Positions 45,226-53,876 of a DNA stretch of 64,000 bases are shown piece after piece. A program made the position numbers and the translations under genes. Position 1 is the first letter of the stretch, and every line of letters starts with the position of its first letter. The DNA is from Betaproteobacteria bacterium Ga0077526. GTDB lineage: Bacteria; Pseudomonadota; Gammaproteobacteria; Burkholderiales; Ga0077523. A model generated the notes under the pieces. It did no database searches, was not told where the DNA came from, and saw nothing but the letters and a program-made list of their open reading frames with translations. Where the stretch lies: positions 124,001-188,000 of the forward strand of contig LNDV01000030.1 of assembly GCA_001464765.1 (NCBI GenBank), given 5' to 3'.

Positions 45226-46002
45226 ATGGATCTGATGGCGGACATCGCCGCGCTCGACATCCGGGGCAGGGTGTCGCGGGAGGAGTGGCAGACGCGGGTC
45301 GATCTCGCGGCCTGCTATCGGCTCGTGGCGCTGCACGGCTGGGACGATCTCGTCTTCACCCATGTCTCGGCGCGGGTGCCGGGTCCGGAGCATCATTTCC
45401 TCATCAACCCCTACGGCGCGTTCTTCGAGGAGATCACCGCCTCCAGTCTGGTGAAGGTCGACGCCGAAGGGCGCGCGGTCCTGGACACCCCGTTTGCCGT
45501 GAATCCTGCCGGGTTCACCATCCACAGCGCGGTCCACGCGGCGCGCCCGGACGCGCAGTGCGTGCTGCACACCCACACGCTCGCCGGTGTTGCCGTCTCC
45601 GCTTGCGAGGAGGGGCTGCTGCCGCTGTCCCAGCAGTCGATCTTCCCCCTGGCCTCCATCGGCTATCACGACTACGAAGGCGTGGCGCTGCGCGACGACG
45701 AGAAGCCGCGTCTGGTGCGGGACCTCGGCGACCATACCAACCTCGTGCTGCGCAATCACGGCCTGCTCACGGTGGGGCCCACCGTGGCAGACGCCTTCCT
45801 GTCGATGTACGTGCTCGAACGCGCCTGCGAGATCCAGCTCGCGGCGCAGTCGACCGGGCGGCCGCTCACCCGCATCGCCCCGGACGTGGTCGGTACCGCC
45901 ATGGCGCAGGGTCGCACCGCCACCCGCGGCCTGCTCGGCGCTCTGGTGTGGCCAGGCCTGCTGCGCCGTCTCGACCGGATGAATCCGGGCTACGACCGAT
46001 GA
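45226..46002 (+). CDS. Class II aldolase/adducin family protein
   Basis: 258 residues. Zinc-binding HTH (His115, His117) in VLHTHTLAG, plus NPAGFTIHSAVHAARPD, HVSARVPGPEHHFLINPYG at the start and the third His in VLRNHGLLTVG. Members are L-fuculose-phosphate-type aldolases or decarboxylases; this longer subgroup without obvious phosphate pocket is widespread in proteobacteria and uncharacterised. ATG 45226 follows GGAGGT. Ends in ATGA with the DUF1992 gene. Confidence 0.9.
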   Translation: MDLMADIAALDIRGRVSREEWQTRVDLAACYRLVALHGWDDLVFTHVSARVPGPEHHFLINPYGAFFEEITASSLVKVDAEGRAVLDTPFAVNPAGFTIHSAVHAARPDAQCVLHTHTLAGVAVSACEEGLLPLSQQSIFPLASIGYHDYEGVALRDDEKPRLVRDLGDHTNLVLRNHGLLTVGPTVADAFLSMYVLERACEIQLAAQSTGRPLTRIAPDVVGTAMAQGRTATRGLLGALVWPGLLRRLDRMNPGYDR

Positions 46003-46364
46003 ATCCGTTCGACCTCATCGCCGAGCGGCGCATCCTCGAGGCCCAGAGTCGCGGCCAGTTCGACGATCTTCCCGGACAGGGGCGACCGCTCGTGCTGGAG
46101 GACGATGCGCTTGTGCCCGAGGAGTTGCGCGTGGCCTACCGGGTGCTGAAGAACGCGGGCTTCATTCCGCCGGAAGTGCAGCAGTTGAAGGATATCCGCG
46201 AGCTGGAGCGGTTCATCGCCGAGACGCCCGACGATGGGCAGCGCACCCGCGCGCTGCGCAAGCTCCGCGCACTCGCGCTCGCCCTCGAATCCGCACGCGG
46301 TCGCCGCGGCGAATGGAACCTGGATGCCCGCTATCACGAACTCGTCGCATCCCGCCTTGCCTGA
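45999..46364 (+). CDS. DUF1992 protein (DnaJC28-like conserved domain)
   Basis: 121 residues. The family motif NPFDLIAERRILEAQSRGQFDDLPGQGRPL is followed by PEELRVAYRVLKNAGFIPPEVQQLKDI, both diagnostic of DUF1992/DJC28. There is no J domain. Cytoplasmic, helical, function unknown. Translationally coupled to the aldolase gene and 11 bases upstream of pxpB. Confidence 0.93.
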   Translation: MNPFDLIAERRILEAQSRGQFDDLPGQGRPLVLEDDALVPEELRVAYRVLKNAGFIPPEVQQLKDIRELERFIAETPDDGQRTRALRKLRALALALESARGRRGEWNLDARYHELVASRLA

Positions 46365-46375
46365 CGCCCCGCTCC

Positions 46376-47107
46376 ATGGCTGAAACGTCGACGGACCCGC
46401 AGCTCGTCCCCATGGGCGATCGGGCGCTCGTGGTGAGCTTCGGCAATGCCGTGGATCCCGACGTGAATGCGCGGGCGCAGGGCTGCGCCGAATACCTGCG
46501 GGAGCGGAGGATCGCCGGCGTGACGGACGTGGTCGCGGGGTACGCGAGCGTGACCGTGCATTTCGATCCGGCCCTGGTGGCGGCTGCCACCCGCTGCGAC
46601 AATCCGCTCGATGCGGTCACCGAGACGGTGACGGCGCTGATCGGGCGTGTGCCCGAGGCCCCGCGCCGACGCCCCAAGACCATCGAAATTCCCGTGTGCT
46701 ATGGCGGCGAGATGGGCATGGATCTCGAGGAAGTGGCCGAGCATTGCCGCATGCCGGCCGACGAAGTCATCCGCCGGCACTGCGCGCCGCTCTATCGCGT
46801 CTATCTCCTCGGTTTCGTGCCGGGCTTCGGCTATCTCGGCGGACTGGACCGGCGCATCCAGGTGCCGCGCCGCGAGTCGCCGCGCAAGCGCATTCCCGCC
46901 GGCAGCGTCGGCATCGGCGGCGAGCAGACCGGCGTGTATCCGGTGGAAAGCCCCGGCGGATGGAACATCATCGGCCGCACGCCCCGGCGACTGTTCCGGC
47001 CGGATGACGGCGAGGGCACGCCCAATCTGATGGAAGCCGGCGACTTCGTGCGCTTCGTCCCCGTGACGGCGGCGGAATTCGACCGGCTGAAGGCGGCGCA
47101 GCGATGA
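46376..47107 (+). CDS. pxpB: 5-oxoprolinase subunit B
   Basis: 243 residues; KipI/allophanate-hydrolase-subunit-1 family. PxpABC cleaves 5-oxoproline (pyroglutamate) to glutamate with ATP. Motifs: LVPMGDRALVVSFG, PVCYGGEMGMDLEEVA, FVPGFGYLGGLD, and RIPAGSVGIGGEQTGVYPVESPGGWNIIGRTP. ATG 46376. Overlaps pxpC through ATGA. Confidence 0.95.
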   Translation: MAETSTDPQLVPMGDRALVVSFGNAVDPDVNARAQGCAEYLRERRIAGVTDVVAGYASVTVHFDPALVAAATRCDNPLDAVTETVTALIGRVPEAPRRRPKTIEIPVCYGGEMGMDLEEVAEHCRMPADEVIRRHCAPLYRVYLLGFVPGFGYLGGLDRRIQVPRRESPRKRIPAGSVGIGGEQTGVYPVESPGGWNIIGRTPRRLFRPDDGEGTPNLMEAGDFVRFVPVTAAEFDRLKAAQR

Positions 47108-48108
47108 GCCTCTCGGTGCAGCGTCCGGGGCTGCTCACCACGATCCAGGACATGGGGCGGCCGGGCCGGCAGCACCTCGGCGTGCCGGTGAACGGCGTCA
47201 TGGACGAGATCTCCCATCGCATCGCCAATCTGCTCGTCGGCAACGACGAATCGGAAGCCACCCTCGAACTCACCGTGAACGGTCCGACGCTCCGCTTCGA
47301 TGAGGATGCCGTGATCGCGCTTTGCGGCGCGAACATGGGCGGCTCCGCGGATGGCGAGGCGCTGCCCTGGTGGCGGCCCGTGCGCGTGCCCAAGGGCACG
47401 ACGCTCACCTTCGGGCGGCCGGAGATCGGGGCGAGAGCCTACCTTGCGGTGGCCGGCGGGTTCGATGTGCCGGCCGTGTTCGGCAGCCGCTCCACGGCCC
47501 TGTCCGGCGGCTATGGCGGGTTTCGCGGCCGCGCGCTGAAGAAGGGCGATGTCCTCACGCTGCGGTCTCCGGAAGAGGCCCACACGCCGCGCTGGGTGCG
47601 ACTGCTGATCCGGCATCACCACGGACTCGCGTATCCGAACTGGTCCGTGAGCCGTGCGCGCATGCCCTACCGCGTCCGCCCGCAGGTGGTGCGAGTGCTG
47701 CCGGGACGGCACTGGCAACTGTTCTCCGTCGCTGCCAGGGAGCAACTGGCGCGCGCGCTTTACCGGGTCGCGCTGGACTCCGATCGGATGGGGTATCGTC
47801 TCGAAGGGGCACCCCTCGAAACGCGTCGTGCCGTGGACGTGCTCTCGGAAGGCGTGGTGATGGGCGCGATCCAGATCCCGCCGGACGGGGACCCCATCGT
47901 GCTGATGGCGGACCGGCAGACGACCGGTGGCTATCCGGTGATCGCGGTCGTGGCGAGTATCGATCTGCCGGTGGTGGCGCAGATCGCACCGGGCGAGGAT
48001 GTGCAGTTCCGCATGATCACGCCGGCCGAGAGCTACGCGGCCTCCGTCGTGCGCGAGCACCAGCTCGGCCGTGTGAAGCAGGCGCTGTTCGCCAAGCTGC
48101 AGCAGTAG
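47104..48108 (+). CDS. pxpC: 5-oxoprolinase subunit C
   Basis: 334 residues; KipA/allophanate-hydrolase-subunit-2 family, the partner of PxpB in the oxoprolinase complex. Signature PGLLTTIQDMGRPGRQHLGVPVNGVMD at the start, NGPTLRF, AYLAVAGGFDVPAVFGSRST, SDRMGYRLEG and ILMADRQTTGGYPVIAVV. Starts inside the pxpB stop. The pxpB-C-A order is conserved in proteobacteria. Confidence 0.95.
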   Translation: MSLSVQRPGLLTTIQDMGRPGRQHLGVPVNGVMDEISHRIANLLVGNDESEATLELTVNGPTLRFDEDAVIALCGANMGGSADGEALPWWRPVRVPKGTTLTFGRPEIGARAYLAVAGGFDVPAVFGSRSTALSGGYGGFRGRALKKGDVLTLRSPEEAHTPRWVRLLIRHHHGLAYPNWSVSRARMPYRVRPQVVRVLPGRHWQLFSVAAREQLARALYRVALDSDRMGYRLEGAPLETRRAVDVLSEGVVMGAIQIPPDGDPIVLMADRQTTGGYPVIAVVASIDLPVVAQIAPGEDVQFRMITPAESYAASVVREHQLGRVKQALFAKLQQ

Positions 48109-48127
48109 AACGGGTAGAGGAGAAAGC

Positions 48128-48883
48128 GTGCGCACGGTCGATCTCAATGCGGATCTCGGTGAAAGCTTCGGTGCGTGGCGCATGGGAGACGATGCGCGCC
48201 TGCTCGAGGTCGTGAGTTCTGCCAATGTGGCCTGCGGTTTTCATGCCGGGGATCCGGGCACCATCCGGGCTACGGTGCAGCAGGCCGTGCGTCAAGGCGT
48301 CGCAGTGGGGGCGCATCCTTCCCTGCCGGATCTCGCCGGTTTCGGTCGCCGTCGAATGGACGTCACGCCCGGCGAGGTCTATGACATGGTGCTCTACCAG
48401 GTCGGGGCGATCGCAGCGTTCGTGAAGGCGGCCGGGGCCAGACTCCATCACGTGAAGGCGCACGGCGCGCTCTACAACATGGCTGCCACGGACCGGTCGC
48501 TGGCGATGGCGATCGTCGCGGCGGTCCGGGACTTCGACGCCGATCTCGTGCTCTATGCGCTTGCCGGCAGTTCCATGGTCGACGCCGCCGAGTCGGTGGG
48601 GCTTTCGGTCGCGGGGGAGGTCTTTGCAGACCGCGCCTACCGCAGCGACGGAACCCTTGTGCCGCGTTCTCAGGAAGGCGCGCTGATCGCCGATGAGGCG
48701 AAGGCCGTGGCGCAGGCGCTCGACATGGTGCGCGATCGTCGTGTGCTGGCGATCGACGGCACCTGGGTCGCGGTGCGCGCCGATACCGTCTGCGTGCACG
48801 GCGATTCTCCCGGCGCGGTGGCGCTTGCCGTTGCGCTGAAGCGCGCGCTGGACGCCGAAGGCCTGCAGTTGCGGGCCCCCTGA
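48128..48883 (+). CDS. pxpA: 5-oxoprolinase subunit A (LamB/YcsF family)
   Basis: 251 residues from GTG 48128 (AGAGGAGAAAG upstream). TIM-like polysaccharide-deacetylase-related fold: DLNADLGESFGAW, SSANVACGFHAGDP, HHVKAHGALYNMAA, EVFADRAYRSDGTLVPRS and VHGDSPGAVALA. It makes the ATP-grasp-independent ring-opening subunit of 5-oxoprolinase. Completes the pathway for pyroglutamate removal. Confidence 0.95.
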   Translation: MRTVDLNADLGESFGAWRMGDDARLLEVVSSANVACGFHAGDPGTIRATVQQAVRQGVAVGAHPSLPDLAGFGRRRMDVTPGEVYDMVLYQVGAIAAFVKAAGARLHHVKAHGALYNMAATDRSLAMAIVAAVRDFDADLVLYALAGSSMVDAAESVGLSVAGEVFADRAYRSDGTLVPRSQEGALIADEAKAVAQALDMVRDRRVLAIDGTWVAVRADTVCVHGDSPGAVALAVALKRALDAEGLQLRAP

Positions 48884-48904
48884 CCTTCCTTCGAGGAGTG
48901 ACCG

Positions 48905-49162
48905 ATGCTCGAACTGAGACCCGGCTGTGAATGCTGCGACCGCGACCTTCCGCCCCATTCCGAAGAGGCGCGCATCTGTTCCTACGAGTGCACCTTCTGC
49001 GTGACGTGCGCGGAGACCGTGTTGAACGGGCGCTGCCCGAACTGCGGCGGCGAACTCGTGCCGCGTCCCCGACGGCCGGCCGACCGGTTGCTCAAGCACC
49101 CGGCTTCGACGACACGCGTGTTCAAGCCTGCAGGCTGCGCCGGACCAGGAGCGACGCCTTGA
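48905..49162 (+). CDS. DUF1272 zinc-ribbon protein
   Basis: 85 residues. Opens MLELRPGCECCDRDLPPHSEEARICSYECTFCVTCAETVLNGRCPNCGGELVPRP, with Cys8, 10, 11, 25, 29, 32, 35, 44 and 47 forming probably two zinc sites. This is the diagnostic DUF1272 pattern; the function is unknown. The Arg/Pro-rich tail is variable. Its stop overlaps a TTG start of the next gene. Confidence 0.92.
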   Translation: MLELRPGCECCDRDLPPHSEEARICSYECTFCVTCAETVLNGRCPNCGGELVPRPRRPADRLLKHPASTTRVFKPAGCAGPGATP

Positions 49163-49944
49163 GCGCATGGCGCAGAGGGGGGCTGGGGCTTGCCCTGCTG
49201 ACGGCCTTGTTCGTCGGTGCGCCTCCGGTCGCGCACGCCGATCTGCGCGCAGGCGTCGGGACCGAATTCCTCTCCTGGAAGGAAGACACGACACCCGAAG
49301 TCAAGGAGAACGGCGGTCTCATCGCCTTCGCCCTGGAAGGGACTCAGGCGTCGGACGGCGGGTTACTTTTGGCCTACCGCGGCCGGCTCTACGCCGGTGT
49401 CGTGCAGTACGAGGGCAGTGAACTGTTTCCGCCACGGCGTCCCGTGACCAGCACCACGGAGTACCTCGGTACCAGTCAGGAAGTGCAGGGCCGCTACCGC
49501 TTCCTCGTGGGCGATCTCCGGCCGCTCGATCTGGTGCTGGGCGTCGGCGTCGACCTCTGGCAGCGGAAACTGAGCGCCTCGCAGAAGGAGGATTTCGTCA
49601 TCGGCTACGCGCGCCTCGGACTCGAGAGCGACAGCGACGTGAAGGGTGTGCTGGCGGGCGGCGGGCTCAAGTATCCGTTCTACACGTGGGAGAACGCCCA
49701 CCTCACGGACATCGGCTTCACGACCAATCCGATACTCGAGCCGGGCAAGCAGGTTTCGCCCTATGCCTTCTTCGGTTACCGGTTCGAGTCACCGTTCGCG
49801 CTCATGCTCTATGTCGACACGTTCCGGTTCGGCCGTTCGCAGCTCGAACCCGTGACGCACACGACGCAGGGCGCTCTCGCCGCGTTCCAGCCGGCGAGCA
49901 CCCGCGTGAACGTGGGGTTTCGCGTCGTGTTCTACTTCGACTGA
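49159..49944 (+). CDS. Exported barrel-like protein of unknown function
   Basis: 261 residues from TTG 49159, which overlaps the DUF1272 stop (TTGA). Signal peptide about 1-28 (LLTALFVGAPPVAHA|DLRAG). Mature part alternates Gly/aromatic strands (VGTEFLSWKEDT, LLLAYRGRLYAGVVQYEG, VLGVGVDLWQRKLS, YAFFGYRFESPFALMLYVDTFRFG) and ends in an aromatic run (VNVGFRVVFYFD), suggesting an outer-membrane barrel. No family recognised. Confidence 0.75.
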   Translation: MSAWRRGGLGLALLTALFVGAPPVAHADLRAGVGTEFLSWKEDTTPEVKENGGLIAFALEGTQASDGGLLLAYRGRLYAGVVQYEGSELFPPRRPVTSTTEYLGTSQEVQGRYRFLVGDLRPLDLVLGVGVDLWQRKLSASQKEDFVIGYARLGLESDSDVKGVLAGGGLKYPFYTWENAHLTDIGFTTNPILEPGKQVSPYAFFGYRFESPFALMLYVDTFRFGRSQLEPVTHTTQGALAAFQPASTRVNVGFRVVFYFD

Positions 49945-49956
49945 CAGGGAGTTCCG

Positions 49957-50736
49957 GTGACAACGATGCAAGCCTGGATGAAGTGCGCGCTCTCTGCCGT
50001 CGTGGCTGTGCTTGCCCTGCTGGGTGCCGCGATCGCAGCGGCCGCGGAACTGCCGGACACCATTCAGAAGGTCAAGGCATCGATCGTCGGCGTCGGCACG
50101 CTGATGCCATCGCGGAGCCCGTCTTTCGAAGTCCGCGGGACGGGTTTCGTGATCGGCGACGGCAATCTCGTGGCGACCAACGCCCACGTGGTGGGCATGA
50201 CGCTCGACGCCGAGCGCCGTGAGGTCATCGCCATTGCCATCCCCGGAGAGGGAGGCAGCGCCACGGGCCGCGCGGCGCGGATCATCGCCCGTTCCAACGA
50301 AGCCGACGTCGCGATTCTTCGCTTCGAGGGACCGCCTCTGCCCGCGATGACGCTGGGCAGCATCAGCACGGTACGCGAGGGACACACGCTCTACTTCACG
50401 GGATTTCCGATCGGCGCGGCGCTGGGCATGGTGCCCGCCACGCACCGCAGCCTCGTCGCAGCGCTTGCCCCGCTGGCGCTGCCGCAACGCAATGCCTCGC
50501 AGCTCGACCCCAAGACCGTGCGGCGTCTGGCGAGTGGGGTCGTCCGCGTGATCCAGCTCGACGGCACTGCCTATCCCGGCAACAGCGGCAGTCCGCTCTA
50601 CGACGGAGAAACCGGCGTGGTCGTGGGCATTCTCAACGCCGTGTTCGTGAAGGCCTCGCGCGAGACGGCGCTTACCAGCCCCAGCGGCATCACCTATGCG
50701 GTGCCCGTGGAGTTCCTGCTCGACTTGCTGAAGTGA
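49957..50736 (+). CDS. Trypsin-like serine protease (DegP-type catalytic domain)
   Basis: 259 residues from GTG 49957. Signal peptide about 1-30. Catalytic triad in S1C context: His77 (TNAHVV), Asp117 (EADVAIL) and Ser210 (GNSGSP). There is no PDZ domain, so it differs from DegP/DegS; the Gly after Ser is Ser212 rather than Gly. Probably a periplasmic stress protease or a peptidase-domain scaffold. Follows the barrel-like gene by 12 bases. Confidence 0.9.
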   Translation: MTTMQAWMKCALSAVVAVLALLGAAIAAAAELPDTIQKVKASIVGVGTLMPSRSPSFEVRGTGFVIGDGNLVATNAHVVGMTLDAERREVIAIAIPGEGGSATGRAARIIARSNEADVAILRFEGPPLPAMTLGSISTVREGHTLYFTGFPIGAALGMVPATHRSLVAALAPLALPQRNASQLDPKTVRRLASGVVRVIQLDGTAYPGNSGSPLYDGETGVVVGILNAVFVKASRETALTSPSGITYAVPVEFLLDLLK

Positions 50737-50765
50737 TCGTTCCCGATTCGGGAAGCGGTGCACCC

Positions 50766-52004
50766 CTATAGCGGTTTTCCGTCCGACTCGCTCCAGCGCG
50801 ACATGAGCGTGTTCGACGGCAACGTCTCGTCCACAAGCTTGCGTGCGGTCTCGATGCCGGCCACCGGCAGTCCCTTCGGGTTCAGCAGACCGATCTGCAC
50901 CAGCACGCTCGCCTGATCCCAGTAGATGTGCTCGTTGTAGAGCTTGTCGCCGCGGAACTTGACGATGGCCACCAGCGGGATCTCCACGCGCTTGCCCGTG
51001 GGGGCCACGCCAGGGAGCATCCAGTCGATCTCGATGTCGTGGGTGAAGCAGAAGAGCATCTCGTCCACCACGATGCCTTCGCCGATGGTGCGCGACAGGG
51101 GAATCAGCGTGGTGTCCTGCGGGGTCTTCGGGATGAAGTGGTACTTGTAGAAGCGCTTGAGGTGGTCGTGCCCCACGCCGCCCGTCATGGTGGGGATGTG
51201 GTTCACATAGGGCTGGGACACCATGGTGCCCATGGTGGCGTCCACGTCGCGCGTGGCGAATTCGTACTCGCAGTGCTTGTCCCAGAGGGCCGAGAAATCG
51301 TAGTGCGGCCCCATGGTGCGGCGAAACAGCGCGATGGACCGGTGATGCGCCATCAGCGCCGAGGGCTTGTGGAAATGCATGCCGCCGGTGCGCGCGAACG
51401 CGTGATCCACGCCCGGGTAAACGTAGATCTCGGCAGTGTCCCGACCGGCGAAGCGCGCCTTGATGCGCTCTACGGTTTCCATCGGCGCGTACTTGTCCTC
51501 CGCGGCAAAGTGCAGTGCCAGCGGCACGCGGATGGCATCGGCCTCGTCCAGGTACTGGTCGATGGTCACCCCGTAGTAGCCCACCGCGCAGTCGACGCCC
51601 GAGCGCGCGGCCGCCAGATACGCGAGGCGCCCGCCGAGACAGAACCCCAGCGCGCCGATCTTTCCGACGACCTGGGGCATCGCCCGCATCGCCTTCACGG
51701 TGGCCGTGATGTCGCGCATGCCGCGGTCGGTGTCGAACTTCTGGAAGAGCTCGAACGCCTTTTTCCAGTCATCCTCGGTGTAGCCCAGCTGGATGCCGGG
51801 CTCGATGCGCCAGAACAGATCCGGGGCCACCACGACGTAGCCTTCCTCGGCGTAGTAGTCGGCGACCTCGCGGATGAAACCGTTCACGCCGAAGATCTCC
51901 TGACACAGGACGATGCCCGGGCCCTTGCCGCCCCGCGGGACGGCGACGTAGGCGGTGAACTTGCCGCCGTCGTCGGCAGTGATCTCGATGGTGTGTCCGG
52001 CCAT
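50766..52004 (-). CDS. Dienelactone hydrolase fused to a C-terminal NTF2/SnoaL-like domain
   Basis: 412 residues from ATG 52004. Residues 1-240 form a dienelactone hydrolase: QEIFGVNGFIREVADYYAEEGYVVVAPDLFW, Cys122 as nucleophile in GFCLGGRLAY, and His in GVDHAFAR. Residues ~260-412 are a second domain (YEFATRDVDATMGTMVSQPYVNHIPTMTGGVGHDHLKRFYKYHFIPKTP..., EIPLVAIVKFRGDKLYNEHIYWDQASVLVQIGLL) resembling SnoaL/NTF2-like polyketide cyclases. The fusion suggests coupled hydrolysis and a second isomerisation or binding step, or domain-mediated assembly. Divergent from the peptide importer operon. Confidence 0.9.
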   Translation of the reverse strand: MAGHTIEITADDGGKFTAYVAVPRGGKGPGIVLCQEIFGVNGFIREVADYYAEEGYVVVAPDLFWRIEPGIQLGYTEDDWKKAFELFQKFDTDRGMRDITATVKAMRAMPQVVGKIGALGFCLGGRLAYLAAARSGVDCAVGYYGVTIDQYLDEADAIRVPLALHFAAEDKYAPMETVERIKARFAGRDTAEIYVYPGVDHAFARTGGMHFHKPSALMAHHRSIALFRRTMGPHYDFSALWDKHCEYEFATRDVDATMGTMVSQPYVNHIPTMTGGVGHDHLKRFYKYHFIPKTPQDTTLIPLSRTIGEGIVVDEMLFCFTHDIEIDWMLPGVAPTGKRVEIPLVAIVKFRGDKLYNEHIYWDQASVLVQIGLLNPKGLPVAGIETARKLVDETLPSNTLMSRWSESDGKPL

Positions 52005-52120
52005 GATGGTTTCCTCGTCGTCCGGCCCTGCGGAGCCGGCGCATGATGTCGGTGGGTGGGGTTTGCAGCGATCGCCTCGTTTTACCCTGCGGCACCTCGG
52101 CGCGTCAATGCGGACCTTCC

Positions 52121-52150
52121 TTGACAACGTTCTCGACCGCCCCCTAGATT
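52121..52150 (+). promoter_or_regulatory. Candidate promoter of the peptide ABC importer operon
   Basis: TTGACA (52121-52126), 18 bp, TAGATT (52145-52150), about 57 bp upstream of the receptor ATG. GTCAA (52104-52108) faces TTGAC (52121-52125), a possible operator over the -35 box. Confidence 0.5.
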
Positions 52151-52206
52151 GACGAGGCCCGGCACGCCCGCATCCAAGCGGTCGGCCGCATCCCTGGAGG
52201 ACCGCC

Positions 52207-53754
52207 ATGCCCACGCCCGTATCCCGTCGCAGTTTTCTGCTATCCACCGGCGGACTCGCCGCAGCCACGGGCTTGCCTGCCGCGTTGTTCCACGGCGCCG
52301 CTTCCGCAGCGGCGGACGGCAAGACACTCACCATTGCCTACAACCTCCCGCTGCCCACGTGGGATCCGACGGCCGGTGCGTCGGCGGCCAACCCCGCGGT
52401 GCAGTCGATCTACAAGGCGGTCTTCGACACCTACATCGACCAGAACCCGGATCTGTCCTTCCGCCCCGGGATGCTCACCAAGTGGGGCTGGAACAAGGAC
52501 CGCACGAAGATCGAACTCGAGGTGCGTGCGGGGGCAAAGTGGCACGACGGCTCCCCGGTCACCGCGGATGACGTCGCGTGGTCCCTCGAGCGCGCCGGCG
52601 ATCCGAAGAGTGGCAACCCGATCCAGTTCCTGTGGGGAAAGATCGGCAACTTCAAGGTGAGCGGCCAGAAGGTCACGGCCGACGTCAAGGAGTTCGAACC
52701 GGCTCTGTTCAAGTGGATGGCGTTCCTCACGGCCTACGTGCTGCCGCGCAAGGCGTTCACCGCCGCCGGCGCCGGCTGGGAGGACAAGCCGGTCGGGAGC
52801 GGTCCCTACATGGTGGAGAAGACCGAGCGCAACGCTTATGTCCGCCTCAAGGCCTTCCCGGGATACTGGGGGCCCAAGCCTGCGTTCGAGACGGTGATCT
52901 TCAAGTTCGTCCCCGACGCCACGTCGCGCGTTGCTGAGCTGGAAAGCGGCGGTTCCGACCTGACGCTCGAGATTCCGTTCGAGGAGTACAACCGGCTCAC
53001 GCAGACCAAGGGTTTCGGCGGCGTGACGACGCCGGTGTCCGACATCGGGATGATCTTCATTTCCAACCGCGAGCCCTTGCTCGACGAGAACGTCCGCCTC
53101 GCCATGATCCAGTCAGTCGACAAGAAGGCGATCGTCGACAAGCTGCTGCTGGGTTTCGGCGTGCCGATCGACACGTTGCAGGCACCGCAATACGCGGCCT
53201 TCGACAAGACGATCCGCACCAAGTACGACCCGGAAGGCGCCAAGGCGCTCCTCGCACGTTCCGGCTATTCCGCCGCGAACCCGGTGAAGTTCACGATCCA
53301 GACCACGCGAGGCATGAAGGCCAAGGACTACGAGATGATCCAGGCGATCGTGGGCATGTGGCGCAAGGTGGGCATCGAGGCAAGCATCGAGGTCTACGAG
53401 ATCGCCCGCCATTTCGAACTGCGTGCCCGTCACGAACTCGCGCCCGCCGCGTTCTACAACTGGGGCAACGCCATCGGTGACCCGTCCACGTCCACCGGCT
53501 TTGCCATGTTCAGCCATTCACCGCACTCCGCCTGGAAGACCGAGGATGTGGATGCGAAGATCGGGCCGCTTTGGGGCGAGAAGGACGAGACCAAGCGCAT
53601 CCTGGGCTATCGCGCCGTCGACAAGTACATCGCCGACAAGGGACTGGTGCTGCCGCTGCTGCAGTACGTCCAGCCCGTGGTGTTCCGCAAGGGTCTCAAG
53701 TTCACGCCGCACATCGCCGGGTTCGTGCTGCCGCAGAACGTGACCCGCGCCTGA
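52207..53754 (+). CDS. Peptide-type ABC transporter substrate-binding protein
   Basis: 515 residues, SBP family 5 (DppA/OppA class). Tat-type signal PTPVSRRSFLLSTGGLAAATGLPAALFHGAASA. Mature motifs: LTIAYNLPLPTWDPTAGASAANPAVQSIYKAVFDTYI, AGAKWHDGSPVTADDVAWSLERA, KPVGSGPYMVEK and ENVRLAMIQSVDKKAIVDKLL. It delivers a dipeptide, nickel chelate, or other polar solute to the following permeases; the ligand is not predictable. First gene of a five-gene operon. Confidence 0.93.
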   Translation: MPTPVSRRSFLLSTGGLAAATGLPAALFHGAASAAADGKTLTIAYNLPLPTWDPTAGASAANPAVQSIYKAVFDTYIDQNPDLSFRPGMLTKWGWNKDRTKIELEVRAGAKWHDGSPVTADDVAWSLERAGDPKSGNPIQFLWGKIGNFKVSGQKVTADVKEFEPALFKWMAFLTAYVLPRKAFTAAGAGWEDKPVGSGPYMVEKTERNAYVRLKAFPGYWGPKPAFETVIFKFVPDATSRVAELESGGSDLTLEIPFEEYNRLTQTKGFGGVTTPVSDIGMIFISNREPLLDENVRLAMIQSVDKKAIVDKLLLGFGVPIDTLQAPQYAAFDKTIRTKYDPEGAKALLARSGYSAANPVKFTIQTTRGMKAKDYEMIQAIVGMWRKVGIEASIEVYEIARHFELRARHELAPAAFYNWGNAIGDPSTSTGFAMFSHSPHSAWKTEDVDAKIGPLWGEKDETKRILGYRAVDKYIADKGLVLPLLQYVQPVVFRKGLKFTPHIAGFVLPQNVTRA

Positions 53755-53775
53755 GGCGCCGTGAAGCGTTGAGGC

Positions 53776-53803
53776 GATGACGCGGCGTCCGCGCCGCGTC
53801 ATC
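53776..53803 (+). terminator. Strong intercistronic hairpin after the receptor gene
   Basis: A perfect 12-bp stem, GATGACGCGGCG (53776-53787) with CGCCGCGTCATC (53792-53803), and a TCCG loop. No T-run follows, so it probably stabilises or processes the receptor message and lowers permease expression rather than ending transcription. Confidence 0.55.
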
Positions 53804-53815
53804 TCCCTCGCACGC

Positions 53816-53871
53816 CTTCACGCCTTCACACCTTCACATCTTCACGTCTTCGCATCTTCACGCCTTCACCG
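53816..53871. repeat. Seven-unit, 8-bp tandem repeat (CTTCACNN)
   Basis: Seven consecutive octamers CTTCACGC, CTTCACAC, CTTCACAT, CTTCACGT, CTTCGCAT, CTTCACGC and CTTCACCG fill the space between the hairpin and the first permease start at 53877. The run is pyrimidine-rich on the plus strand and includes no AG-rich ribosome binding site for the GTG start. Copy number could vary by slippage. Confidence 0.8.
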
Positions 53872-53876
53872 CACTA

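Noticed and set aside
43869..46364. 831-residue plus-strand frame across the esterase and aldolase genes
   Set aside because: It crosses two well-supported genes in the wrong frame; high GC keeps the shadow frame open.
52109..52120. TGCGGACCTTCC identical to the outer end of the palindromic element at 12.3 kb
   Set aside because: Only 12 bp match; no further terminal repeat, partner end or TTAA pair. Likely chance or a shared promoter word.
53816..53871. Tandem repeat considered as a CRISPR array
   Set aside because: Units are 8 bp and contiguous without spacers; no cas genes nearby.
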